A stretch of 64,000 bases of DNA from Globodera rostochiensis (lineage: Eukaryota; Nematoda; Chromadorea; Rhabditida; Heteroderidae). Under the pieces are notes generated by a model. The model was given only the letters and a program-made list of their open reading frames with translations, did no database searches and was not told where the DNA came from. Location: positions 919,501 to 983,500 of the forward strand of contig JAEVLN010000001.1 in the NCBI GenBank assembly GCA_018350325.1, read 5' to 3'. The position numbers and the translations under genes are program-made. Shown one piece after another: positions 55,049-64,000 of this stretch (position 1 is the stretch's first letter; each line of letters opens with the position of its first letter).

Positions 55049-56248
55049 GCGCTGCGACCCTTTCTCCGAGCTCGTCGGTGGTTTCGTTTGGTTTCCGGTG
55101 AATTCCGTTCATTAGTTCGTCAAATGAATTCATTTGCTTCGAATCTGTGTCGTCCAACTGCTGAATCATCGCTTCCCTTATGATGGAGTAGCTGTAGCTG
55201 TTGCTGGAAACTGCCGCATTGAAAGCTCGTTCTGCTTTGCCGTGACACTTTGAACGCAGCGCGCTTAACCGCTTTCCTTCCGGCCATTCCTCCGTTGCGA
55301 CGTCGAACTGTTTGAAGAAAGAACGGACCGAGTCCGAACCTGAGTCGCCTTTCAGAGATGGGAGGGTATTCAAGGTCATGGTGTACGAAAAATTGTCAAG
55401 GCTCCGAACTGCTTGAGCCGTGATATGGTCGACTCCGACATTCTGATTTGTCACGACATTTTGCTGAGCCACTTGCTGTTGCACCGGTTGCTGTTGCACC
55501 GGTAATGCTTGGTTTGTCCCGAATCTCTGATATTGTTGGGGTCTCGCCTCGGCGTTTTCCTCGGGAACTATTGCCCACCTATACCCCCGCGGAGGGATGA
55601 AATTTGGAGCCGCTCTTCGCCCCGTATTTAGAGGATTGTGTACTTTTGACTGTGCGTGACACGGTTGACCGTTAAACTGGTTCCCGATTTGGTGGGATGC
55701 AACTACTAAACGGCTGTGTTGGATAACATGCCGCTGATTTTCTTCCGGGTTTTCTGGATGGTTTGGTGCGGGGCCCCGATTTTGATGGGGCGTGGAATAA
55801 AATCGCCGGTGTGTTGGTCCGGGAAGCATCCAACTGTCTCTAACATCATAATCATTCTCATATCTTTGGTCGTGCCGCCGGATACCGCTGGGATTACCTA
55901 CCGCTGCATTTTCATTACCCCAGTTTTGCTGAATTTCTTGAAGAATATTACCCTGTCCGTTGTTTGCTCTGCCGGCGCGATGTCCATCGGTTGCTGTCCG
56001 TCCTGTCCTCCCATTCTGGCGTCCAGCAGCCTTTCCCTGAGGTCCTCTTCGTCCAAATCTGCAGAACCGTTATCATCATTATTGATTTCGGCCTCCTGAT
56101 TTTCGTTGGAAATTTGTGGGGGGATTGGATCCTCATTTTGAGGGTTGCCTTGGTCTCCTCCAATGATATTTCCCTGGCGGTCCAATTGGATGCCGCGGTT
56201 GAGTGCCTGTGTTCGCGTCAGGTGTGGTGACCGTTCTACTATCCCCAT
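54969..56248 (-). CDS. Retrotransposon Gag (interrupted by a frameshift near 55.85 kb)
   Basis: Two open pieces, 55898-56248 (starts MGIVERSPHLTRTQALNRGI, acidic, Gln/Asn-rich) and 54969-55829, lie in different frames. The second contains the retrotransposon gag core (LPSLKGDSGSDSVRSFFKQF, then MNSFDELMNGIHRKPNETTD, ERVAALVHRAYPGAYQ). The leader between the 5' LTR and the first ATG is about 360 bp. The shift near 55.83-55.90 kb breaks the reading frame in this copy. Confidence 0.75.
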
Positions 56249-56591
56249 TTTCTCTTGTGTTACCGCCGAGGTACTACACAGTCAAAAACCTCAAATTTCC
56301 CGGCGAAGCGATGATGCGAAGATGAATAAGTCTCGACCGACGAGCGCTTATTCGAAGTGAAGAGCCTTTTTCCCGACCGACGGGCTTTTCTGTGTCAAAC
56401 TGAAGCAATCCCGGCCGACGGGCTTATTCTTATCTTCGCAACTGTTCGTGAGTCTCGGCCGACGAGCTCTCACTGCTGATTCCGTAAAGTTCCGACCGAC
56501 GGACAGCTTTACTTACCCCGTTTCCTTGCTGAGGCTAGTCCACAGCAAAACTTTTTGGGTCCGAACTCCTAAAATTTGTCGCCCAGCACTA

Positions 56592-56608
56592 GCTTACCGG
56601 GAGCGCCA
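56592..56608 (-). promoter_or_regulatory. Retrotransposon primer-binding site
   Basis: Minus-strand TGGCGCTCCCGGTAAGC lies directly after the 5' LTR and starts TGG, complementary to a tRNA CCA end. Confidence 0.65.
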
Positions 56609-56933
56609 CGTAATATCTCCTTCCGTTTCCGCTTGCCCCGGGGCCACGCTTTTCGAACCGTAGGGGGAGTCGTAATATAATTAAGCACTTTTATCAACCA
56701 AATAAATATTCCAAAGTTGGGTCGGTGGAGGAAGTGACAATCCGAAGGAGTGACCCGGTAACAAAGCAAAGTCAAATATCAACGCGTGGGCGGGGGGGGA
56801 GGGATAACACAAATCGATAACGGGAATAGCACAGGGGGAGGGGTGGAAATAAATATCGACACGAAATTATTTAAATTATATGGAGGGTCCAAAAAAAGGG
56901 ATGGGGTCAATTCATCTTTATCCGTTTACGACA
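56609..56933 (-). repeat. 5' LTR
   Basis: 325 bp, matching the LTR at 49217-49541 without visible difference. The element is read right to left, so this is the promoter LTR. Confidence 0.9.
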
Positions 56934-57082
56934 TTTTAATTATTTTAAATAATATCAAATAACGAACGCCGACACATACATCAAAAGGGAGGAGGATGCC
57001 GTTGAATGATACCGAAAGGGGTAAAATTCGGCGTTCGGCGGCACTTTGTTTTGATTGTCAGCGTTTGCCGAACCCGCTAATC

Positions 57083-57236
57083 CGCCAGTTAATTTGACCA
57101 CGTTGCCTCAGGCAAAATGCCGTAAATTCTCTCCGCCAACAAATGGTTGGTCACTTAGTTAGTTGACCACGTTGCCTCAGGCAAAATGCCGTAAATTCTC
57201 TCCGCCAACAAATGGTTGGTCACTTAGTTAGTTGAT
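57083..57236. repeat. ~66 bp minisatellite, array 4 (upstream of DSL copy H)
   Basis: Two and a bit units, tails CCAACAAATGGTTGGTCACT, then abrupt change of sequence at GTTGATCAGCGC. Confidence 0.85.
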
Positions 57237-57428
57237 CAGCGCTTTTAATTGAACAGAGGCGGCGGCACGTCTTTAAGGCTAATCGGCACAAAAAGGGCAA
57301 AAATTAAGACTTTACCATTTGATTTGATTGGCTCGCCCATTCTCTACGATCACCGATCATTTGTTTTTCACTAATTTTGAAGGAATTTATTAATTTTCCT
57401 AATTTTTAGCCTTGCATTTTAAATCCAT

Positions 57429-58214
57429 ATGACTTCCGCGTGCACATTGCTTTTCCAAATTTGGGTGAATTTTTGTTTTTTTAAATCAAATTGTTTTTTA
57501 TTTCTTTTTCAGACACTGATTTTGACGTTCCATCGATTAAATGGAGACGGACACATTGACCTAACAATTGAACAATTAACGCTCAGAACGGCGCCCCCGG
57601 GGTGCGGTAGGCAAAGTAAGGCCATTAAAATGAATTTGAAAATTTTAATCCAGTTTCACCAAAGGGAATCTAAGATTCAAATCGTAAAATTTATGAAAAT
57701 AGAGAATTTAAATTTAATCCAAGCACTTGGAAATGCCGTTCTTTTCTGACAGATTCCGCTTCGGTGCCGCACAACGACGGCTTCTGTCCGAACGTTCGCT
57801 GTCGACGCTTCGTCCGGCGTCGTCCACCAGCGACGATTTGACTTCACTTCGGCCATAACACCGGTGAATTTTCAAATTTTATTTTTGAAATGGTCACAAA
57901 ACAATAAACTTTTTAGAATGTCGTTGTCCAATTGGACATTATGAGCGACAGCCACCAACTTTTGGTTGCCACCGGCTTTTTTTCCCCACTGCCGACCCAC
58001 AACAGCCCAATTTCTCCGGTGTTCAGCTTTGTAAGTGGCAAAGGAATGGAAATATTAATTAATGTTAATGAGAAATATTAATAAATGTTAATGAATTTTG
58101 TCATCCCTTTTAGGTGAACTATGGCAACATTTTCATGTATCGTCTCAAGGCAATGTGTTCCGTTGGCTTTGTGGGGCCGAAATGCACTGAAACTTGCGAA
58201 CCGCCAAAGCCCGG
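57429..58214 (+). pseudogene. DSL-ligand gene copy H (internal deletion, last exon lost)
   Basis: Exons 57429-57464 (MTSACTLLFQIW), 57513-57615 (FHRLNGDGHIDLTIEQLTLR), 57753-57863, 57917-58030 and 58114-58214 are recognisable with good splice sites. The third exon has lost about 140 bp relative to copy C (junction within GGCTTCTGTCCGAACG), including the domain cysteines, and is out of frame to a TGA. The exon for the second half of the DSL domain is missing: after 58215 come GGCGTCCCCTGGGGGG repeats and then an unrelated duplicated segment. Copy H keeps the intron seen in C and E. Confidence 0.85.
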
Positions 58215-58510
58215 GTTGGACACGGACAGCAGAAATTTGATAGGCGTCCCCTGGGGGGTTAATTGGCGTCCCCTGGGGGGGGGGCACGGACAGCAGAAAT
58301 TTGATAGGCGTCCCCTGGGGGGTTAATTGGCGTCCCCTGGGGGGTTGATTGGCGTCCCCTGGGGGGGGGGGGCACGGACAGCAGAAAATTGATTGGCGTC
58401 CCCTGGGGGGTTAATTGGCGTCCCCTGGGGGGTTGATTGGCGTCCCCTGGGGGGGGGGGGCACGGACAGCAGAAAATTGATTGGCGTCCCCTGGGTGGAG
58501 GGGGGGGGGG
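58215..58510. repeat. GGCGTCCCCTGGGGG tandem repeat with G runs
   Basis: About ten copies of a 21 bp unit (TTGATTGGCGTCCCCTGGGG) grouped in blocks that each begin CACGGACAGCAGAAA. Shorter versions lie in the same intron of copies A (8775-8885), C (20715-20780) and D (24735-24795). Confidence 0.85.
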
Positions 58511-58559
58511 GAGAAACTTGATTTATATTTTAAAACACCGCGCTTCAAGGGAGCGGGAG

Positions 58560-59350
58560 CGGGGGGGGGGATTTCTCGGAGCAGAAAAGTTTCCCACTGA
58601 TCGGATCTCTCCCAATCTTAAAAATGGGGCTTTAATTAAATTAAACAATTTGAATTTAGTGCTTTTTCTTCTCTTCGCCGTCTGTATGCAAAAGCGAAGG
58701 ATTCAACGGCACAAAACAGTGGAAGAAAATGGCCAAAATACGCCCATATCCGTCAGAAATATTATAAATAATAAAGCAATAATAAATTATTTTTATAAAA
58801 CAATTTAAATAAATTGTTGGAAAATCAATTGCCATTGGGGCCAGGGGTGCCAACTCACCTTCGAGAAAATATGGCACAACCGGCTCCAAAAATATGGCAT
58901 TTTTATGCCAAGTGTGGAAATATGCCAAAGACATGGCAAATTTCCAAAAATATGGTATTTGCCTTAAAAAACAAGGCAATTTGGCAACCCCCTGATTGGG
59001 GGGGGGGATGCTTTTTCATTTTTTCAGATTCATCGGAACTGTCCACCAAATCAAGTTGTCCACGTGCACACAATTTGCTTCCGTCAGCCCCATCAAACTT
59101 TTGCTGGAGCATTTCCGGCATCCGATCAATCGATAAGGAATGCCGAAACCCGAATGTGAACGAACAAAATTGCAGCGTCTCGACCCCAACTTCCTGGACT
59201 TTGCAGAGGCAGAAGAAGCCTGAAATTGGTCCATCGACTGACTGCTGACGGACGACCAGCACAATGAGAAAATGAGGGGGTGAATTTTCCTGGAAAATTT
59301 CATTCAGCAGCTTTCATCGATCAAAGATTCATCAAATTCCGCAGATCAAT
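58560..59350. other. Duplicated segment and one exon-like ORF; no gene assigned
   Basis: 58585-58760 duplicates 26465-26640. At 59028-59250 the plus strand after TTTTTCAG is open (PSAPSNFCWSISGIRSIDKE, then CRNPNVNEQNCSVSTPTSW), while the minus strand is also open across the same bases (GFRHSLSIDRMPEMLQQKFD). I cannot choose between them and recognise neither. Confidence 0.3.
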
Positions 59351-59452
59351 AAATTGAGCTTGTTGACAATGAATTTTTTTTTTGTTTAGTTAGTTGCTCT
59401 AAATAAAATAATGGCGCCAATGTATGTACAAAATTCAAAATAAAATTCTTTT

Positions 59453-59951
59453 GACCGGTCGGGCGTCCCCGACCGGATTCCAAAAATTTCATTTAGTTAC
59501 GACTAAATGAGGAGAACCAAGCCCCCGCAGACACGCCGCAAACCAGGTTAAAAGTTAGTTGATTTAAGGAATTGGTGAGTACTTTTATGTATGGGTTGCA
59601 GACTAATGCAGAGATAACAACAAAAGGGGGTGAAATAGTGAAGGGAATGGAGAGGAAAAGAGAAGAGAGAAGCGAGAGAGTGATGCTGTCTGTCAACTCT
59701 CTCTCTCTCTCTTGCACATTTCTCTGCCTCTCTCACCTGTCGTTTACTCTCTCTCTCTCTTCTCTTTTCCTCTCCATTCCCTTCACTATTTCACCCCCTT
59801 TTGTTGCTATCTCTGCCTTTGTCTGCTCTTTTTATTTTTAGAGTTTTAGACCCCATACAAAAAAGTTCTCACCAATTCCCTAAATCAATTAACTTTTAAC
59901 GTCGAAACTAAATGAAGTTTTTGGAAACCGGTCGGGGACGCCCGACCGGGC
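59453..59951. mobile_element. ~500 bp near-palindromic element
   Basis: Left end GACCGGTCGGGCGTCCCCGA and right end TCGGGGACGCCCGACCGGGC are inverted copies. The match continues inwards through TTAACTTTTAAC/GTTAAAAGTTA, TTTTATGTATGGG and GTGAAATAGTGAAGGGAATG to a CTCTCTC/GAGAGA centre near 59700, so almost the whole element can fold into one long hairpin. Confidence 0.65.
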
Positions 59952-60122
59952 AAAATAAGTTCCTGTTGAATACATATGTACGTAGTTATGTATTATGTGA
60001 AAGATTCTGAGAAGAATTTGTGACATTTTGTAATCTCTAACTTTGATTAAAGTTCTCAAATAATGAAAAGCAACATTTTTTTTTGAGTTTCCCCATTTTT
60101 TTAATTTGAATTAATAAATGCG

Positions 60123-62883
60123 ATGCTCTTCCGTTACTTTCCCCTGCTGAGTGAGGGCAGTGCCCAAAAGCTTTTCTTTACACTTTTCCCTTCCGCCGCG
60201 GGCGACGACAAAATGATCCGTGGCACTGTTCACTTACCATTTGTTACTGGCAAAGAACATTGCCCGAACGGAACCAAATGGATTCTTAATGTTCGTTTAT
60301 TTTTTGGTCATTTCTTGACGGTTAAATTGATTCTTAAATTCTGCGGGTAGCCAATTTTCTGTAATTTTAACTTTTTAGTATGTGAAAACGATCAGTAAAA
60401 TTCAAAAAATTGCGTAAATTTTTTCATTTTTGAAAGGTTTTTGCTTTTCCTGAAAAAAATGCTAATGCATTTTTGAAATTTTTACTTTTTGATGGGCTTT
60501 TCTGAAAGAATGAAATTATCTACATATTTTCTTTATTAATTTTTATTGTAAATTTAGGTTTTTGGCGACTGTGTGGACACTCCACTGAAATTGTGCGGTT
60601 TTTCGGTCGGATTGTTGTCCCTGTTCCTGTGGTTGATCCCTCTGTTTCCTCAACTGTATGAAAACTTTCGGAACAAACGTTGTGAAGGCCTTTCCATCAT
60701 TTTTCTGATGTTTTGGTGCGTTTTTTTGTTGGTATTTTTGTACAATTTAATATTCAGCAATTTTTAAATACAAAAACTGAAATTTTAGTGTAATTTTAAC
60801 AAAACTTAAGACTTACCAAAAACGTTAAATCGAATTGATTTGCTAAAATTGGTCAACAAAAAATGATTTTTTTTTAGGTTTATTGGCGACAGTTGCAACA
60901 TGATCGGCGCCGTTCTCACACATCAGCAACCACTGCAACGTTTGTGAATTTTGTTGTAAAAATATTTTTTTTTGTATTTGGTGAAAGCCCGTAGTTTTTT
61001 TAAAAAAAAAAAATTCTTGGACCTGGATTTTAGATAGGTGCCTGAAAACTTGATTTCTAGACCAAAACGAACAGGAAAAATGATCCAGGCCTGGGTCTAC
61101 TAGTAGGTCCAGGACGGGCTCTAGTATTTGGAGCAGTTCAGAGGGTTAGGTAATTTCTGGAGGGTTGGTTTCCAAGGCAATTTAGTTTGAACCTGGCCTT
61201 CTCTGATCAATTTGTTTCTGATCACTTTTGAACTCGAATTTGCCAAAAAAAAACAATGTTATTAGTTTTTGTTCAGAGATCATCGGTGTGTATTACATTG
61301 TGCAAGATTTGACCATTTTGGGACAGTTCATCTACTACACGCGCTTGTACTCCGCCGATCGCCGACAATTGTTCAACGGACCGGCAGTGATTGTGCCGGT
61401 GTTTCTGTTTGGGTTTGTCGGACTTTCCACGTTTTCTGGCAATTCCGCAAGCATTGGCGCCCATCCACGAGCGTCCGGACGGAGGTTTTTTGTTTGGTTT
61501 TTTTCACAAATTTTGACATTTTTTCTTAGGTTTAGGCCACCCTTTGAAAAATTGCGAGATTTTGGGGACTAATTTCGTTAACAAATTGAGCCAACATTTT
61601 CTCGGCGGTTCACTTACACCGCAGAAGTTCTCAAAAATATATTCGATTTTTAAAAATTCTTGAACACAAAATGGAGTTAAAACAGAAAATGCGTCTTCGA
61701 AAATTGAACATTTTTGGAAAAATTTCTTAAAAAAATCCTCTTTTTATTACCGAGTTTTTAATCCATTTTTAAGTCTTTCGTCACTTTCTGCAATTGAATT
61801 GGCTGTGCAAAACGTAAATGCTGGGCCCTATGCGGGGATGCCAATTTTCGAGAGCTACAAGGACATTGTGCGCAACAAATAATTCTAAAAATAAAATTTT
61901 AAATTGAAAAAAAAAGATTTTTGATTTTTGTTTTTGCTTGAAGGCCGGTTATGTGATCGGCACGGTTGCCGCCTTTTGTTACTTTGCTGGACGAATACCG
62001 CAACTTTTGCGCAATTATTATCGCAAGTCGGGCGAAGGCCTGTCCATTGCAATGTTCTACATTATCATCGCGGCCAACCTCACCTACGGGTCAGTCGGTT
62101 GGTTGGGACTGGAGTAGGCCGGGATCGAGATTTCTGTACTGCTTGAGTTGGGTGCGTTTCTTGCGACATTTTCGGTGGCCTCACCTACGGGTTGGTCGGT
62201 GTTGGGATTGAAATAGTCCCGGGATTGGGATTTTTGAAAAACACCCCCGGGTCCGGGATTTCTGTACTGCTTGAATCTATCGGTTCTTGCGACATTTTCG
62301 GCGACCTCACCTACGGGTCATTCGGTGTTGCCGGGATCGGGATTTTTGGGAAACACCCCCGGGATCGGGATTGAGAAAATTAAAAACCGGGATTTTATAA
62401 GGGGGGTTTACAAAGTTAATCAAAATCTCGGTCAAAAAACCGAGACTAATGGTCATCAAAAACAAAGATTTGTCAATTTTGAAAAAGCATAAGGGGGAAA
62501 ATTCAGTCCCAAAATTGGAGACTTCAGTACCAACACCCGGACCCGACCTACTCTACTATAGTTGGGACTGGAGAAAATTTAAAAAAAATTGCTGTATTGG
62601 GGAGTTTTTTAAAATATTTTTGAATTGGATTTTGACACATTTATTGCCCATCCCCATCCGCCATTTCAGCGTTTCTGTACTGCTCGAGTCCACCGGTTGG
62701 GTGTATTTCTTGCGACATTTCCCGTGGCTAATCGGCTCCCTCGGCTGCTGCGTGTTGGACATGGCAATGATTGTCCAATTGTATTATTATGCGCGCAAAA
62801 ACGCTGCGGGCGCTGTTGTGGAGGAACGCGAGGGACTGCTTGACGACGAAGTGAATGTCGGAGGGCCGGAGGAGGACGATTGA
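60123..62883 (+). CDS. laat-1: Lysosomal cationic amino-acid transporter (PQ-loop, PQLC2/SLC66A1 type)
   Basis: LAAT-1/PQLC2 exports lysine and arginine from lysosomes. Seven exons in phase: 60123-60290, 60558-60715, 60878-60939, 61277-61484, 61774-61867, 61944-62089 and 62670-62883. The first PQ-loop lies in LWLIPLFPQLYENFRNKRCE followed by GLSIIFLMFW and IGDSCNMIGAVLTHQQPLQ. The second is FAGRIPQLLRNYYRKSGEGL. Around it are AGPYAGMPIFESYKDI, AGYVIGTVAAFCYF and LRHFPWLIGSLGCC. The C-terminal tail has an acidic dileucine lysosome-sorting motif (EEREGLLDDE). From ATG 60123 the protein is 349 aa; from the in-frame ATG at 60213 it is 319 aa, nearer the family norm, with NGTKWIL just after. Either start is possible. 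The last intron contains decayed copies of the adjoining exon ends. Confidence 0.9.
62100..62400 (+). repeat. Decayed tandem copies of laat-1 exon ends within its intron
   Basis: ACCTCACCTACGGG plus TCGGTGTTG, and TTTCTGTACTGCTTGA plus TTCTTGCGACATTTTC, recur two to three times (about 62140-62205 and 62255-62330). They correspond to the end of exon six (CTCACCTACGGG) and the start of exon seven (TTTCTGTACTGCTCGAG, TTCTTGCGACATTTCC). Partial duplications of the splice-junction region. Confidence 0.7.
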
Positions 62884-62889
62884 TTGATT

Positions 62890-64000
62890 TATTGATTGAT
62901 CACTTTTCACTGATCACTGTGATTTTTTGATCAGTGATCAGCACAGTTGGAAGCGTGGCACTTTTTTTCCCCCCCCTTTGCTTTCGTTTTCAACTTTTAC
63001 ATTTTTTCCAAAATTCTTTCCCCCTCCCCATCTTTTCTGTGCAGCATCTATTTCATTTCAGCGTCCGTGCTGAAACCGGCACAATTTCTTCCTGAACCGT
63101 TTTGTCAGATCGTTCGTTTTCCAACAATTGCCGATGTTGCACATTTACAATTTTTTCATTCTATGAGCACATGTCGCGCACTAGCCATTTTTTTAATTCA
63201 TTTTTATTGTTTTATAAAAGTGAACAAACAAACAGTCATGCACAAAAAAACACCGATTCAAACGCTTGCACTTCCATTTAAACTCTCTTAAACTCGATGT
63301 TTTAAACAAAAAACATTTATTTTTGTATACTATGCGTATTTATGCATAAACTGCGTTTTTGCCATAACATTGGGTTTATCGGTGGATGAGAATGGCCCCA
63401 TGGGGGGGGGGGGGGGGTTGGAGTTGGGTGGTGGGAATGGGAAGTAGAGTCCGGTAACAAAAAAAATCCGGGAGTCGGGAGTTGGAATCCCGTTGAATTT
63501 TTAGCGGGAATCCCGCGGGACCGGGAGTAATTAAAAAAAAACATTTTTACAAAACTGGATACACTGCCCAAAAAAAGATTCTTGCCCCAAGCAACAGCAA
63601 TTTGTTTTCAACGATAATTTACACATTGATGTGGCGGCACTTCCCAGATGATTTGCAACGGGTGGGGGAAGGGACAGATTTCGTGTGGGGGTGTTCGGCA
63701 CGTCTGAGGAGTTGTGCCCTCTTGTGGCTCGCTCCCCTGAATGCTTCCGGGGCTCGTCTGCGGAGGGGAGATTTGTCCACGGGCTCGAGCAGTACGTCCA
63801 CGGGCGGAAGTCGGGGGGATCGAAACTTCACAAAGTTTCGGAGGGATGCACAAGGCTCGGAGCTCAGACGAATGCAGAACCGAAGACCCCCGGAGGGGGG
63901 AACAGATCGGTGGGGGAAAGGGGGCGGAGCGTTCACCCCGGCTGGCACCAAACCCTGAACAAAGGGAAAAAACATGTGGGGGAGAGAGTGGGCAAATGTG
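62890..64000. other. 3' flank of laat-1 and GC-rich stretch; no gene assigned
   Basis: 62885-62945 has TGATCACTGATCAC-type palindromes. 63400-63420 is a G run. 63640-63960 is GC-rich and open in several frames on both strands, which is expected of such composition. An exon of a gene lying beyond the right edge is possible but unproven. Confidence 0.3.

Larger units (their letters stand above)
49217..56933 (-). mobile_element. Full-length Ty3/gypsy-type LTR retrotransposon
   Basis: Two 325 bp LTRs (49217-49541 and 56609-56933) look identical by eye and start TGTCG / end TTACG on the element strand. The primer-binding site follows the 5' LTR (TGGCGCTCCCGGTAAGC, 56592-56608 on the minus strand). 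A polypurine tract (TTTCGGGGGGGA) precedes the 3' LTR at 49542. Order gag, zinc knuckle, protease, reverse transcriptase, RNase H, integrase is the Ty3/gypsy order. The same target site exists without the element at about 41241-41260 (CCGAATTTTTTGAATTATTT). Identical LTRs imply a recent insertion, but frame breaks in gag and in the reverse transcriptase mean this copy may not be active as assembled. Confidence 0.92.

Noticed and set aside
63602..63975. Three overlapping ~80-118 codon ORFs near the right edge
   Set aside because: The stretch is GC-rich and open in several frames on both strands; no motif or splice structure favours one.

Overview
The window is eukaryotic and looks like a nematode, most likely a plant-parasitic cyst-nematode-type (tylenchine) genome. 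Genes are cut into many short exons by small AT-rich GT-AG introns with TTTTCAG or TTTTAG acceptors. The base composition is AT-rich with long G or C runs. The recognisable proteins are metazoan: MIC60/IMMT-1, a LAAT-1/PQLC2 lysosomal amino-acid transporter, glucosidase II beta, a DNA polymerase alpha subunit B fragment and Delta/Serrate/LAG-2 (DSL) ligands. The species is inferred from style only. All exon chains were built by hand from splice sites and reading phase.

Layout. 1-1.5 kb (minus): 3' part of a large unidentified helical protein running off the left edge. 2.6-3.2 kb: foldback transposon. 3.5-6.8 kb (minus): a complete MIC60 gene with an in-frame tandem duplication of three coiled-coil exons. 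7.5-31 kb: the core of the window, a patchwork of direct and inverted copies of a small secreted DSL-ligand gene, each plus-strand copy preceded by a ~66 bp minisatellite and a shared ~250 bp leader. The 3' end of a glucosidase II beta gene (13.7-14.3 kb, minus) and a terminal exon resembling POLA2 (18.7-18.9 kb, plus) are embedded here. 31-40 kb: a coding region split by a hAT-like element, a decayed Merlin transposase and about 3 kb of TTGACTTGCC-type satellite alternating with ~370 bp units. 41-46 kb: another intact DSL copy and an orphan exon. 46-48 kb: two inverted-repeat elements. 49.2-56.9 kb: a full-length Ty3/gypsy-type LTR retrotransposon (minus) with same-length, apparently identical LTRs. 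57-58.5 kb: a decayed DSL copy. 60-62.9 kb (plus): a complete laat-1-like gene.

The DSL family is the most notable biology. I reconstruct eight loci or fragments. Copies C (19.8 kb), D (23.0 kb) and F (42.1 kb) are intact on paper and encode short secreted proteins (235, 218 and 218 aa): signal peptide, a C2/MNNL-like N-terminal domain and one DSL domain, ending right after it with no EGF repeats and no membrane anchor. Copy E (27.6-29.8 kb, minus) is intact over ten exons (397 aa) and adds EGF-like repeats, a Gln/Arg-rich linker and a unique C-terminus, but its DSL domain lacks the fourth cysteine. Copies A, B and H and several orphan exons are broken. The locus therefore looks like a rapidly duplicating set of soluble Notch-ligand-like proteins evolving in a transposon-rich region.

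At least three non-autonomous elements with hAT-type ends and perfect 8 bp target duplications each carry a tRNA-like stretch and a GC-rich hairpin motif. The LTR element carries an unusual C-terminal domain with GDS-type (SGNH-hydrolase-like) features, and its insertion site exists empty elsewhere in the window.
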